DNA of 46,828 nt. Origin: Clostridium lacusfryxellense (GTDB lineage Bacteria; Bacillota; Clostridia; Clostridiales; Clostridiaceae). The notes beneath the pieces are model-generated. The model was not told where the DNA came from. It made no database searches and worked only from the letters and a program-made list of their open reading frames with translations. The stretch lies in assembly GCF_018861735.1 (NCBI RefSeq), contig NZ_JAHLEB010000039.1, positions 1 through 46,828 on the forward strand, in the 5' to 3' direction. Of this stretch, positions 25,689 through 34,938 are shown piece after piece (the stretch's first letter is position 1; the number at the start of each line of letters is the position of its first letter). A program made the translations under genes and the position numbers.

Positions 25689-27001
25689 AGGCATTAATAA
25701 ATGCTAATATATTTGATTTAGGTTCCTACAAAGAAAATCAATATATTCTATTTAATAGTGAAATATTAGAGGTAGGGCCTATGAGTGAATTTAATGAATC
25801 TTGCCAGGTTATAGATTGTAGTGGATGCATCGTAATGCCTGGTCTTATAAATTGCCATACTCATGTTTATTCTACATTTGCAAGAGGGATCAATCTATCA
25901 TATAAGCCTAAAAATTTTAAAGATATATTAGATAAGTATTGGTGGAAACTTGATAAGGCTATAAATAAAAAATCAACTTACTATAGTGGCGTTATTAACT
26001 CATATGAGTGTATAAATAATGGAGTAACTACAATAATAGACCATCATGCCAGTGGTACGGATATTACAGGAACTTTAGATGAGTTAAAAAAGGGTGTATG
26101 TGGAGATTCAAAAATACGTGGGATATTTTGTTTTGAAACTAGTGATAGATTTAACACTACTTTATGTATAGATGAAAACATTAATTTTGCATTAAAAAGA
26201 TCGGAGAAATTTGCTGGGTTATTTGGTATGCATGCCTCTATGAGTCTTAGTGATAAGACCTTAGGGGAAATATCTAAAAGAATAGGAGATTTGCCTATTC
26301 ATATTCATGTTGCTGAAAGCCAGGAGGATGAAGATGATTGTTTTAAAAAACATGGAACCACTGTTATTGAAAGGTTATTTAAATTTGGACTTTTAAAAGA
26401 AAACTCTATTTTAGCTCACTGCGTTCACATAAACGTGGTAGAAGCAAAAATGATAAGAGATGCAAAAGCTTATGTTGCTATGAACCCTACTTCTAATATG
26501 AACAACGCTGTAGGAATGACTAATTATAAGTTGTTAAAAGATATGAATATACCTTGCTTTGTTGGTAATGATGGACTTGGGACAAATATAACTAGGGAAT
26601 ATTTAAACTTGTTTTTTGGTATGAGAAATAATTTTAAAAGCCCTACAGGATTTACATTAGAGGACTTGAAAGTTGTTATAGACAATGGTTATAAATATGT
26701 TTCAAAGATATTGAAGATAAATCTTGGACGAATTACGAAGGGTTATAAAGCTGATATGATTATTGTACCTTATAATCCTCCAACAAATGTAAATAATGAT
26801 AATGCATTTGCACATGTTTTTTATGGGGTTTTTGATAACTTCCATCCTCGAGAGGTTTATTGTGATGGTAACTGCTTAATGAAGAATTATAGCACAAGTG
26901 AAGAAATTACAGATATATATTCAAAAGCACGAGTAGAAGCGGATAGGTTATGGGAGAGAGTTGCAAAGAATGATAGTGATTGCCTTAAAGGTAAGTCATA
27001 A
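25685..27001 (+). CDS. ssnA: SsnA-type amidohydrolase
   Basis: This 438-aa aminohydrolase of the TRZ/ATZ group has His58 and His60 (NCHTH), HVAESQED, LAHCVH and the Asp of GNDGLG, the mononuclear metal set of deaminases. SsnA is a regular member of urate/purine clusters together with ygeW, X and Y. Expected chemistry is deamination or ring opening of a purine-derived compound. It is translationally coupled to the preceding amidohydrolase. Confidence 0.88.
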   Translation: MKALINANIFDLGSYKENQYILFNSEILEVGPMSEFNESCQVIDCSGCIVMPGLINCHTHVYSTFARGINLSYKPKNFKDILDKYWWKLDKAINKKSTYYSGVINSYECINNGVTTIIDHHASGTDITGTLDELKKGVCGDSKIRGIFCFETSDRFNTTLCIDENINFALKRSEKFAGLFGMHASMSLSDKTLGEISKRIGDLPIHIHVAESQEDEDDCFKKHGTTVIERLFKFGLLKENSILAHCVHINVVEAKMIRDAKAYVAMNPTSNMNNAVGMTNYKLLKDMNIPCFVGNDGLGTNITREYLNLFFGMRNNFKSPTGFTLEDLKVVIDNGYKYVSKILKINLGRITKGYKADMIIVPYNPPTNVNNDNAFAHVFYGVFDNFHPREVYCDGNCLMKNYSTSEEITDIYSKARVEADRLWERVAKNDSDCLKGKS

Positions 27002-27026
27002 AATAATAATTAATTGGAGGGTAACA

Positions 27027-28109
27027 ATGGATTTAAGTACGAATATTTGCGGTTTAATATTAGAAAATCCATTAATGCCAGCATCTGGGCCACTAGTAGG
27101 GGATTTTGAGAAAATTATGGCTATATCTAGTTTCGGGGTTGGGGCCATAGTTACTAAAACAATATCAACTAAAGCAGCACAAGTTCCAAGACCATGTATA
27201 TATGGTGATAATAATAAAATAATGAACAGTGAGCTTTGGTCTGAGTTCACTCCAGAGAAGTGGATAGATGATATACTTCCTAAATTAAAAGCGGAATCTA
27301 AAGTACCTATTATAGCTAGTCTAGGTTATTCAAAAGAGGATATGGAAATATTGATACCGAGGATAGATGAATATGTAGATGCATTTGAAATTTCTACTCA
27401 TTATGTAGGCAAAGACTTAGATGTCATAACACAAATAGTTAAAACGATTCGTAGTAATACAGATAAACCATTCTTCATGAAAATAAGTCCACATATACCA
27501 GATGTTATTGGATTTGCTAGAATGGCAAAAGAAAACGGTGCAAGTGGCATAGTGGCAATTAATTCAATAGGGCCATCAATGATAATTGATATAGAAAAAA
27601 GAAGTGTATTAGTTGGAAACGTTGATGGTGAGGTTTGGACTTCAGGTCCAAGTATTAAGCCTATAGCGCTTGCTATTATAAATAAAATAAAACAAGCTGT
27701 ACCAGATTTTACTATAATTGGAGTCGGAGGAGTATCAAGTGCCCAGGATGTTATAGAGTTTTTGCTTGCAGGAGCAGATGCAGTACAAATGTTATCCTCA
27801 GCAATAATTAAAGGAAAGGATTTATATGAAAAGATTATAAGTGATCTACCAAAAACACTTGAGTATTATGGGTTTAATAGTATACAAGATGTAATCAATA
27901 CGAAACTTATAATTGGTAAGGTGAACTATGAACCAAAATTCCCTAAAATACAATTGAAAAGGTGTATTGCTTGCAAAATTTGTGAGTCTGTATGTCCTTA
28001 TTTTGCTATGAAGGTTAACAAGAAAGCTAAGGTAGATAGAGCTAAATGCTTTGGTTGTGGACTTTGTGAAGTCAGGTGTCCTGTAAATGCTATTAGTGGA
28101 ATGTTTTAG
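27027..28109 (+). CDS. Dihydroorotate-dehydrogenase-like flavoprotein with two 4Fe-4S clusters
   Basis: This 360-aa protein has an FMN TIM barrel (NPLMPASGPL at the start; GVGGVSSAQDVIEFLLAGADAVQ phosphate region near 232-254) followed by a two-cluster ferredoxin (CIACKICESVC, CFGCGLCEVRC), as in PreA of dihydropyrimidine dehydrogenase. The loop that carries the catalytic Cys in relatives (SCPN or SCPH) reads ISTHYVGKD here, with Thr124 at the Cys position. It sits where other clusters carry the large YgfK and may do its reductive step. An in-frame ATG at 26961 is inside ssnA and lacks the GGAGGG SD found before ATG 27027. Confidence 0.8.
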   Translation: MDLSTNICGLILENPLMPASGPLVGDFEKIMAISSFGVGAIVTKTISTKAAQVPRPCIYGDNNKIMNSELWSEFTPEKWIDDILPKLKAESKVPIIASLGYSKEDMEILIPRIDEYVDAFEISTHYVGKDLDVITQIVKTIRSNTDKPFFMKISPHIPDVIGFARMAKENGASGIVAINSIGPSMIIDIEKRSVLVGNVDGEVWTSGPSIKPIALAIINKIKQAVPDFTIIGVGGVSSAQDVIEFLLAGADAVQMLSSAIIKGKDLYEKIISDLPKTLEYYGFNSIQDVINTKLIIGKVNYEPKFPKIQLKRCIACKICESVCPYFAMKVNKKAKVDRAKCFGCGLCEVRCPVNAISGMF

Positions 28110-28110
28110 A

Positions 28111-28118
28111 GGGGGGGG
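28111..28118 (+). promoter_or_regulatory. Homopolymeric G8 SD of the first FAD subunit
   Basis: Eight Gs are followed by TGTAGGTT and a TTG start. It is the second G8 plus TTG combination in the window (compare 14078-14085). Confidence 0.55.
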
Positions 28119-28126
28119 TGTAGGTT

Positions 28127-28918
28127 TTGATAATAGATAGATATGAAAAGCCGAGTAGCATAAAAGAAGCTTATGAATTGCTTATTTCAACTCCAAAATC
28201 GGTGGTGATTGGGGGAGGAGCATATGTAAGGCTTGGGATAAGACATATTGATTTAGCTATAGACATGTGTAATGCTGGTCTTGACTTTATAGATGAGAAG
28301 AAGGAAACAATTGAGATAGGGTCTACTACTACATTTAGGACACTAGAGAAAAGTGATATTTTAAAGAGTTATTATAGTGGAGCAATATATAAAACTGTAA
28401 AAGATATTATGGGAGTACAAATGAGGAATATAGTTACGGTTGGGGGAACAATTCAAGGTAGATATGGATTTTCGGATTTAATCACTACTTTATTAGCATT
28501 GGACTGCAGCGTAGTATTACATAAAAGAGGAGAAATTTATCTTGAGAAATTTTTAAAGGAAAGAATTGATCATAAGGATATAATAGAAAAAATAATAATT
28601 AAAAAGGATGAAAGGCTAGCATCCTTTATATCAATGAGGAATACTAGTAATGATTTTTCTATGATTAATGTAGCAGTTTGCTCCAAAAATGGTGGGTATA
28701 ATATTGCAGTTGGTGCAAGGCCTGGTGTTAGTGCTTTAGCTAAGAAAGCTATGACTTATATGGAATCGTCAAAAGGAAATGAATACGACTTAATAAAAAC
28801 TGGGGAAATAGCATTAAATGAACTTATATTTAAATCAGATTTAAGGGCGTCAAAAGAATATAGAAAAGAGCTTTGTAGTGTTCTTGTAAAAAGGGGATTA
28901 TTGGAGGTTATGAAGTGA
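28127..28918 (+). CDS. FAD-binding subunit of molybdenum hydroxylase (first set)
   Basis: This 263-aa protein resembles the CoxM/XdhB middle subunit: AYELLISTPKSVVIGGGAYV and QMRNIVTVGGTIQ are the FAD pyrophosphate-binding stretches, with a CO-dehydrogenase flavoprotein C-terminal domain. It passes electrons from the 2Fe-2S subunit to NAD or another acceptor. The start is TTG behind a G8 tract. The next gene starts inside its stop codon. Confidence 0.86.
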   Translation: MIIDRYEKPSSIKEAYELLISTPKSVVIGGGAYVRLGIRHIDLAIDMCNAGLDFIDEKKETIEIGSTTTFRTLEKSDILKSYYSGAIYKTVKDIMGVQMRNIVTVGGTIQGRYGFSDLITTLLALDCSVVLHKRGEIYLEKFLKERIDHKDIIEKIIIKKDERLASFISMRNTSNDFSMINVAVCSKNGGYNIAVGARPGVSALAKKAMTYMESSKGNEYDLIKTGEIALNELIFKSDLRASKEYRKELCSVLVKRGLLEVMK

Positions 28919-29367
28919 AAATTGACTTGATTATTAATGATGGACAAAGAAATATAGATATTGAACCTGGCGAAATGTTACTAGACACTTTAAGAAAAAT
29001 TGGGCTTGTAAGCGTAAAAAGAGGATGTGACACGGGTTCTTGCGGTATATGCACAGTACTTTTTGATGGGTACCCTATTTCATCATGTTCGTGTTATGCA
29101 GCTAAAGCAGGTGGTCATAACATAACAACTATAGAGGGAGTGCAAAAGGAGGCTTTAAAAATAGCAGAATTTCTAGTTGGTGAAGGGGTAGAACAATGTG
29201 GATACTGTAGCCCTGGTTTTGCTTTAGCGATTATAGGCATGACGCATGAACTTGTGGATCCGACAGAAGAAGATATAAAACACTACCTTGTAGGGAATTT
29301 ATGTAGATGCTCAGGGTATGTAGGACACCTTAGGGCTATTAAGAAATACTTGGGGGTGAAAAGATGA
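28915..29367 (+). CDS. 2Fe-2S subunit of molybdenum hydroxylase (first set)
   Basis: This 150-aa protein has the plant-type 2Fe-2S ligands Cys38, Cys43, Cys46 and Cys58 and the helical second cluster domain QCGYCSPG / LCRCSGY, exactly as in XdhC/CoxS. Start GTG 28915 overlaps the upstream stop and follows GGAGG by 8 bases. It relays electrons from the Mo site to FAD. Confidence 0.92.
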   Translation: MKIDLIINDGQRNIDIEPGEMLLDTLRKIGLVSVKRGCDTGSCGICTVLFDGYPISSCSCYAAKAGGHNITTIEGVQKEALKIAEFLVGEGVEQCGYCSPGFALAIIGMTHELVDPTEEDIKHYLVGNLCRCSGYVGHLRAIKKYLGVKR

Positions 29368-31673
29368 TCGAAGTTAATAAATCAGTTCCTAAAATAGATG
29401 GTATTGGACTTATTACGGGAGCACCTGCCTATACTGATGACCTTGCAATGAATAATGCTTTAATAATTAAAGTATTACGAAGTCCTCATCACTTTGCAAA
29501 AATTATAGAAATAAATACTTTGAGAGCCTTAACGTTATCTGGGGTCGAGTGTATTTTAACATATAAAGATGTGCCTAGAAACATAGTGACAAGGGCGGGA
29601 CAAGGATATCCAGAACCATCACCCCACGATAAATTTATATTAGATGAGTATGTACGTTATATAGGGGATGAAGTGGCAGTTGTTGCAGCACTTACAGAGA
29701 AAATTGCTATACGTGCGTTACAGCTTATTGAAGTAAAATATAAAGTTTTTGAGGCTGTATTAGACTTTGAAACTGCAGAAAATAGTGCTAGGGCAGTGCA
29801 TCTAGAACCAGAATGCCATTCAATGTTTCCAATGGGTTATAATCCATCCAAAAACATTGCTTGCACATATGAAATGAATGTTGGAAACTCTGGCGAGACA
29901 TTAAGTAAATGTGACGTAGTAGTTAAAGAAAGATATTATACTCAAGCTCAGGCCCATGTTGCTATGGAACCACACGCGTCAACAGCGTATTTGGATTTCC
30001 AAGGAAGACTTAATATCATATCATCTACCCAAACACCATTTCATATGAGAAGAATAATTGCAGAAGCTTTTGGAATATCTGTTAGTACAATTAGAGTTAT
30101 AAAACCAAGAGTTGGAGGAGCTTATGGTGGAAAGCAAGCCATCCACGGGGAATTTTTAGTAGCTGCAGTAACGCTTAAAACAAGAAAACCATCAAAACTT
30201 ATATATACAAGAAAAGAGGTATTCGAATCTACCTATTGTAGGCATGCTATGAGAATTGACATTACTGTAGGTAGTGATAAAAGTGGAAACCTAAAAGCCA
30301 TCGATATGGAAATTCTATCAGATACAGGGGCTTATGGTGAGCATGCGCTTACTGTATTTATGGTTGCAGCATCCAAAACATTACCCTTATATAATAAAGT
30401 TGAATCAGTACATTTTGCAGGAAAGGTTATGTATACAAATCACACTCCAGCAGGTGCTTTTAGAGGGTATGGAGCTGTTCAGGGGAATTTTGCACTAGAA
30501 TCTGTTATGGACGAACTAGCAGAAAAATTAGGGATGGATCCTATACGTCTAAGAGAAAAGAATATGATAATGCAAGGTGAAACCTCCCCAATATTTAAAA
30601 TTATGGGAGAAGGCGGAGAGGGCATAGAGATGTCTATTGAAAGTTGTAAATTAGATTATTGCATTAAGCGTGGAAGGGAACTTATAAACTGGAAGTACAA
30701 ATACCCAAAAATAGATATAGATAAAGAGATTGTTCGTGGAGTAGGCATGGCAATAGCGATGCAAGGTTCTGGAATCCCTTATATGGATATGGGCTCTGCT
30801 ATTTTAAAGCTTAATGATGAGGGTTTCTTTAATCTACTTGTTGGAGCTACAGATATAGGCACAGGAAGTGATACTATACTTGCACAAATAGCGGCAGAGA
30901 CGTTAGGGGTAGAGACTAAGAAGATAATCGTATACTCTTCAGATACAGATCTTACCCCTTTTGATTCTGGTGCATATGCTTCTAGTACTACATATATTTC
31001 AGGGCAAGCAGTTAAAAAAACTGCTAATCAGATGAAAGAAATGATAGAAGAAGAAGGTGCAAAAAGATTGAATCTGTTACAAAATGAAGTTATTTTTGAT
31101 GGGAAATATATAAAGTCATTAGAAACTAAAGATAAAATATCACTTAGAGAACTATGTGAGCAATTGTATTACAATAATAATCAAAAACAATTAGTTGCAT
31201 CTCAGTCATATGTAGGCACAAAGTCTCCTCCTCCATATATGGCAGGATTTGCTGAGGTAGAGGTGGATCTGGGAACAGGAAGGGTTAAGCTTTTAGATTA
31301 TGTAGGAGTAGTAGATTGTGGAACTACCATAAACCCAAATCTTGCTAAAATACAAGTGGAAGGTGGATTGGTTCAAGGTATTGGAATGGCTATGTTTGAG
31401 AACGTTAAATATAGTGAAACGGGTAGACTTTTAACAAATAGTTTAATGACGTATACAATACCTACAAGGGAAGATATTAATAATATAACAGTGGAATTTG
31501 CAGATAGTTATGAACCTACAGGCCCATATGGAGCAAAGTCAGTAGGTGAAATAGGAATAGATACACCACCTGCAGCGATTGCTAATGCAATTTATAATGC
31601 AACAGGTGTAAGAATTAAAACTCTTCCTATAACTCCAGAGAAAATACTAATTGCGCTAAAAGAGATGAAATAG
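29364..31673 (+). CDS. Molybdopterin catalytic subunit, xanthine dehydrogenase-type (first set)
   Basis: This 769-aa large subunit has the Mo-cofactor motifs RVGGAYGGKQA (about 249), GAFRGYGAVQGN (about 363) and the C-terminal SVGEIGIDTPPA, where Glu is the expected catalytic base. It overlaps the 2Fe-2S gene by 4 bases. Within a purine cluster it is most likely a xanthine, hypoxanthine or urate hydroxylase/dehydroxylase; the exact purine cannot be read from sequence. It is 44 residues longer than the second copy at 32761. Confidence 0.9.
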   Translation: MIEVNKSVPKIDGIGLITGAPAYTDDLAMNNALIIKVLRSPHHFAKIIEINTLRALTLSGVECILTYKDVPRNIVTRAGQGYPEPSPHDKFILDEYVRYIGDEVAVVAALTEKIAIRALQLIEVKYKVFEAVLDFETAENSARAVHLEPECHSMFPMGYNPSKNIACTYEMNVGNSGETLSKCDVVVKERYYTQAQAHVAMEPHASTAYLDFQGRLNIISSTQTPFHMRRIIAEAFGISVSTIRVIKPRVGGAYGGKQAIHGEFLVAAVTLKTRKPSKLIYTRKEVFESTYCRHAMRIDITVGSDKSGNLKAIDMEILSDTGAYGEHALTVFMVAASKTLPLYNKVESVHFAGKVMYTNHTPAGAFRGYGAVQGNFALESVMDELAEKLGMDPIRLREKNMIMQGETSPIFKIMGEGGEGIEMSIESCKLDYCIKRGRELINWKYKYPKIDIDKEIVRGVGMAIAMQGSGIPYMDMGSAILKLNDEGFFNLLVGATDIGTGSDTILAQIAAETLGVETKKIIVYSSDTDLTPFDSGAYASSTTYISGQAVKKTANQMKEMIEEEGAKRLNLLQNEVIFDGKYIKSLETKDKISLRELCEQLYYNNNQKQLVASQSYVGTKSPPPYMAGFAEVEVDLGTGRVKLLDYVGVVDCGTTINPNLAKIQVEGGLVQGIGMAMFENVKYSETGRLLTNSLMTYTIPTREDINNITVEFADSYEPTGPYGAKSVGEIGIDTPPAAIANAIYNATGVRIKTLPITPEKILIALKEMK

Positions 31674-31676
31674 CTT

Positions 31677-32252
31677 ATGGCAGTTGATGCAGTAGTGCTT
31701 GCAGCCGGGTTATCAAGTAGAGTTGGTACTTATAAAATGGCATTAGATATTCATGGGAAATCAGTTATAGAGAGATGTATAGAAGGCATGTATGACATTT
31801 GCGAGAATATAATAGTTGTAGGGGGATACAAGCTAGAAAATATAACAACTATACTAGCAAAATATGAAAAAGTACATGTGGTTTTTAATAAGGATTATGA
31901 ACTGGGAATGTTTAGTTCTGTAAAAGAGGGTATTCGTCATGTTAAAGAAGAAAAATTCTTCTTTACACCGGGGGACTATCCCCTTGTTTCTATAGAAGTT
32001 TATGAAACTTTGCTAAGGGCAAGTGGTGAGATTATAATTCCAACCTATGGAGATAGAAATGGTCACCCAATACTTATCAATAGTAATTATATAAGTGGGA
32101 TATTAGAAGAGAATATATATTCAAATTTGCGAGAATTTATAGTTTCAAAAGAGGTTACTAAGGTAGAGGTTAATTCTAATAGTATTTTAATGGACATAGA
32201 TACTATTGAAGATTATGAAGAAATCTTAAAGAGTGACATCGTAGAAGTATGA
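31677..32252 (+). CDS. MobA/MocA-like nucleotidyltransferase
   Basis: This 191-aa GT-A-fold protein has LAAGLSSRVGTYKMAL (NTP-binding signature) and TPGDYPLVS (metal Asp). Relatives (MocA, YgfJ) add CMP or GMP to molybdopterin, so it probably matures the cofactor of the neighbouring hydroxylases. It starts 3 bases after the large subunit. Its TGA stop lies inside the left arm of the inverted-repeat element at 32248, so the original C-terminus may have been slightly different. Confidence 0.86.
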   Translation: MAVDAVVLAAGLSSRVGTYKMALDIHGKSVIERCIEGMYDICENIIVVGGYKLENITTILAKYEKVHVVFNKDYELGMFSSVKEGIRHVKEEKFFFTPGDYPLVSIEVYETLLRASGEIIIPTYGDRNGHPILINSNYISGILEENIYSNLREFIVSKEVTKVEVNSNSILMDIDTIEDYEEILKSDIVEV

Positions 32253-32533
32253 AATTTATCCTTCGGACTTGCAACAGAACTAAAAACAGTGAATTCGATT
32301 AAGAAATTCTAACTTTTGAAGAAAAAAAATTATCTGACGGCAACATTCGGCGTCCTGCCTCAGGTTGCCTAATGTCTCCTCTGGGTATTCCTTAGGGGCA
32401 CATAACAATTATTAATTGTTATGCGTCCTGTGCACATTCACGATGATTTTCTTTTTTCAAAAGAAGAATTACTAAATAGAATTTCAATTGTTTTGTCGCT
32501 TCTTGTTGCAAGTCGCTACGGATAAATATCATA
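32248..32533. repeat. 286-bp inverted-repeat element (MITE-like)
   Basis: The ends TATGAAATTTATCC and TATGATATTTATCC (reverse complement) agree in 13 of 14 bases. Inside, GACTTGCAACA, GAAATTCTA and CTTTTGAA recur in mirrored order on both arms, so the whole forms a long imperfect hairpin. The centre (about 32340-32440) is richer in GC and holds a perfect 23-bp palindrome at 32401-32423. No ORF is present and no clear target duplication is seen. It interrupts the operon between the two hydroxylase sets. Confidence 0.72.
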
Positions 32534-32760
32534 CTTATCATAGATATTATATTTATGTAATTTTTAAATATTCAATGATAATTAATAGATATAAGAATAA
32601 AGAATAAAAAATAAAGAACAAAGAATGAAGAAAAAAGTTAAAGAATGAGGGATAAGGAATGGATATTAAATTAAAGATTTAAAACAAGACAATAAAAAAG
32701 CAAAAGACAAAATAACAAAAATCAAAAAAATAAATAAGGCGAAGGGGGATCCGGGGTGAT
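32534..32760 (+). other. Purine-rich low-complexity leader of second hydroxylase set
   Basis: The plus strand is almost free of C for about 200 bases, with AAAGAAT-type units repeated at least five times between 32590 and 32660. No ORF, hairpin or clear promoter is visible. The region ends in a G-rich SD (GGGGTGAT) before ATG 32761. Confidence 0.5.
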
Positions 32761-34938
32761 ATGAATGCAGAAATAAAGAAACCTATTAAAAGGATGGGTG
32801 GTCCAGAAAGAATAGGGAAACCAATTAAGCGAGTGGATGCTGGGGAGAAGATTGGGGGCGAAGCTAAGTATATAGCAGATATTGAGTTTGAGGATATGCT
32901 TTATGCTAGAACTCTTAGGTCTACAGTGGCAAGGGGTAAGATTGTATCTATAGATATTCCAGAACTTCCGAGGGGCTATTATATTGTAGATAAAAGTGAT
33001 GTGACCGGGAGGAATAGGGTTAAAATAATCTTTTATGATATGCCCTTTTTTGCGGAGGATGAAGTTAATTATATAGGTGAGCCTATTTTACTGGTAGTAG
33101 GACCTGATAGAGAAGAGATATTAAATATATTATCAAAAATTAAGGTTGTGTATGAGAAAATTGATCCTATATTAAGTATGGAGCAGGCAATAGATAATAC
33201 TAATGTGCCTATATTTGGAGAAAATAATATATATGCACAGTATGCATATAGTAAAGGAAATCTTGATGATATAGCAAAGAATGATGTTAGAGTATATGAG
33301 GGAGAGTATAGTACAGGTTATCAAGAACATATATATTTGGAAACTCAAGGAGTAGTAGCGACTTATGTTGATGAAAAAATTAAAATATGGGGTTCGATGC
33401 AATGCCCATATTTTATTAAAGATGCTGTAGTTGAGGCACTAGGATTTGATGAAAGTAGAGTTCAAGTAATTCAAGCTACAACAGGTGGTGGTTTTGGTGG
33501 AAAAGAGGAGTATCCTTCATTAATTGCAGGTCAGGTAGCAGTGGCAGCTTATAAAATAAAAAGACCTATAAGGCTGATTTTCGATAGAGATGAGGATATT
33601 GAAGTAACTACTAAAAGACACCCTACAAAAATAAAAATTAAAAGTTATGTAAGTTTGGATAATAAAATACTAGGAATGAAAGTAGATATAAAAATTGATG
33701 GAGGAGCATATTCTGGGCTTTCAAACATTGTTCTTCAAAGAACAATGTTTGCGGCAATTGGAGTTTATAATGTTGAAAATATAAAAGTAAGTGGAGTTGC
33801 ACTTGCAACTAATAAGGTGATTGGAGGAGGATTTAGGGGTTTTGGAGCTCCGCAAGCATTTTTTGCTTTAGAGATGCATATGGATTATGTAGCAAAGGAG
33901 CAAGGAATAAATGCTTTGGAGCTAAGAAAATTAAATATTTTAAAACAAGGGGATTTTTCTTCTACTGGTGGTGTAATTAGAGAACATATAATGCTCCCAG
34001 AAATAATACAAACTATAGAAAATATGTCTAAGTATAAAAACAAGATAGAAACGCCTAAAGAGAAAGGGATTCTAAAAGGAATAGGATGTTCTCTTATTTT
34101 TCATGGATGTGGATTCACGGGATCTGGAGAACGGGATATTATAAAAGCAAAAGTGAAGCTGTTAAAACATGTGGATAGAACTGTAGAGATTCTTATATCT
34201 AATGTAGAAATGGGCCAAGGAGCTTTGACCACATTAAAGAAAATAGTTGCTTATACTCTAGAAATACCAATAGAGAGGGTTGTGTTTGAAAATCCAGATA
34301 CGGATAGAGTTCCGGATTCAGGGCCAACAGTAGCATCAAGGACTACCACAATTGTTGGTAAACTTCTTCAAGATGCGGCTTTAGAAATGAAAGAACTCAT
34401 GGGAAATGATGATGAACTAGAGATACTAAAACAATACAAACATCCAAAAGGATTTGAATGGGATGATGTGAATTTCAAGGGAGATGCTTATAATACTTAC
34501 GCATGGGGAGCAAACGTTGTAGAAGTTGAAGTTAACCCTATAACGTATGAGGTGTCTGTTACAGATATTTATGTTGTGTTTGATATAGGAGAAGCAATCG
34601 ATGACCTCATTGTTCGTGGTCAAATAGAAGGGGGGATGGTGCAAGGACTTGGATATGCAGGTATGGAAGTTATGGAGCATAAAGGTGGGAAATTACTTCA
34701 AAAGACTAACACGGATTACATTATTCCTACTTCTATGGACTTTCCTAAAATACAAAGTAAACTTGTAAATAACCCTTATATAGATGGCCCATATGGAGCT
34801 AAAGGTGTAGGGGAAACAACACTTATAGGTGCAGCAGCAGCATATGCTCTTGCAGTTCAAAATGCTATTGGACATAATATAAATAAAATTCCTGTAACTC
34901 CCGAATATTTAATGGAGGTGATGAGAGATGATAACTAA
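32761..34938 (+). CDS. Molybdopterin catalytic subunit, xanthine dehydrogenase-type (second set)
   Basis: This 725-aa large subunit has GGGFGGKEEYPS (about 242), GGGFRGFGAPQAFFALE (about 356) and GAKGVGETTLIGAA at the C-terminus with the catalytic Glu. It differs from the first copy through much of its length, so this is not a recent duplication, and substrates probably differ. ATG follows GGGGTGAT. The next gene begins 11 bases before its end. Confidence 0.9.
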   Translation: MNAEIKKPIKRMGGPERIGKPIKRVDAGEKIGGEAKYIADIEFEDMLYARTLRSTVARGKIVSIDIPELPRGYYIVDKSDVTGRNRVKIIFYDMPFFAEDEVNYIGEPILLVVGPDREEILNILSKIKVVYEKIDPILSMEQAIDNTNVPIFGENNIYAQYAYSKGNLDDIAKNDVRVYEGEYSTGYQEHIYLETQGVVATYVDEKIKIWGSMQCPYFIKDAVVEALGFDESRVQVIQATTGGGFGGKEEYPSLIAGQVAVAAYKIKRPIRLIFDRDEDIEVTTKRHPTKIKIKSYVSLDNKILGMKVDIKIDGGAYSGLSNIVLQRTMFAAIGVYNVENIKVSGVALATNKVIGGGFRGFGAPQAFFALEMHMDYVAKEQGINALELRKLNILKQGDFSSTGGVIREHIMLPEIIQTIENMSKYKNKIETPKEKGILKGIGCSLIFHGCGFTGSGERDIIKAKVKLLKHVDRTVEILISNVEMGQGALTTLKKIVAYTLEIPIERVVFENPDTDRVPDSGPTVASRTTTIVGKLLQDAALEMKELMGNDDELEILKQYKHPKGFEWDDVNFKGDAYNTYAWGANVVEVEVNPITYEVSVTDIYVVFDIGEAIDDLIVRGQIEGGMVQGLGYAGMEVMEHKGGKLLQKTNTDYIIPTSMDFPKIQSKLVNNPYIDGPYGAKGVGETTLIGAAAAYALAVQNAIGHNINKIPVTPEYLMEVMRDDN

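Noticed and set aside
32248-32533. Insertion sequence
   Set aside because: Terminal inverted repeats are present, but the 286 bp hold no transposase frame and no clear target-site duplication.
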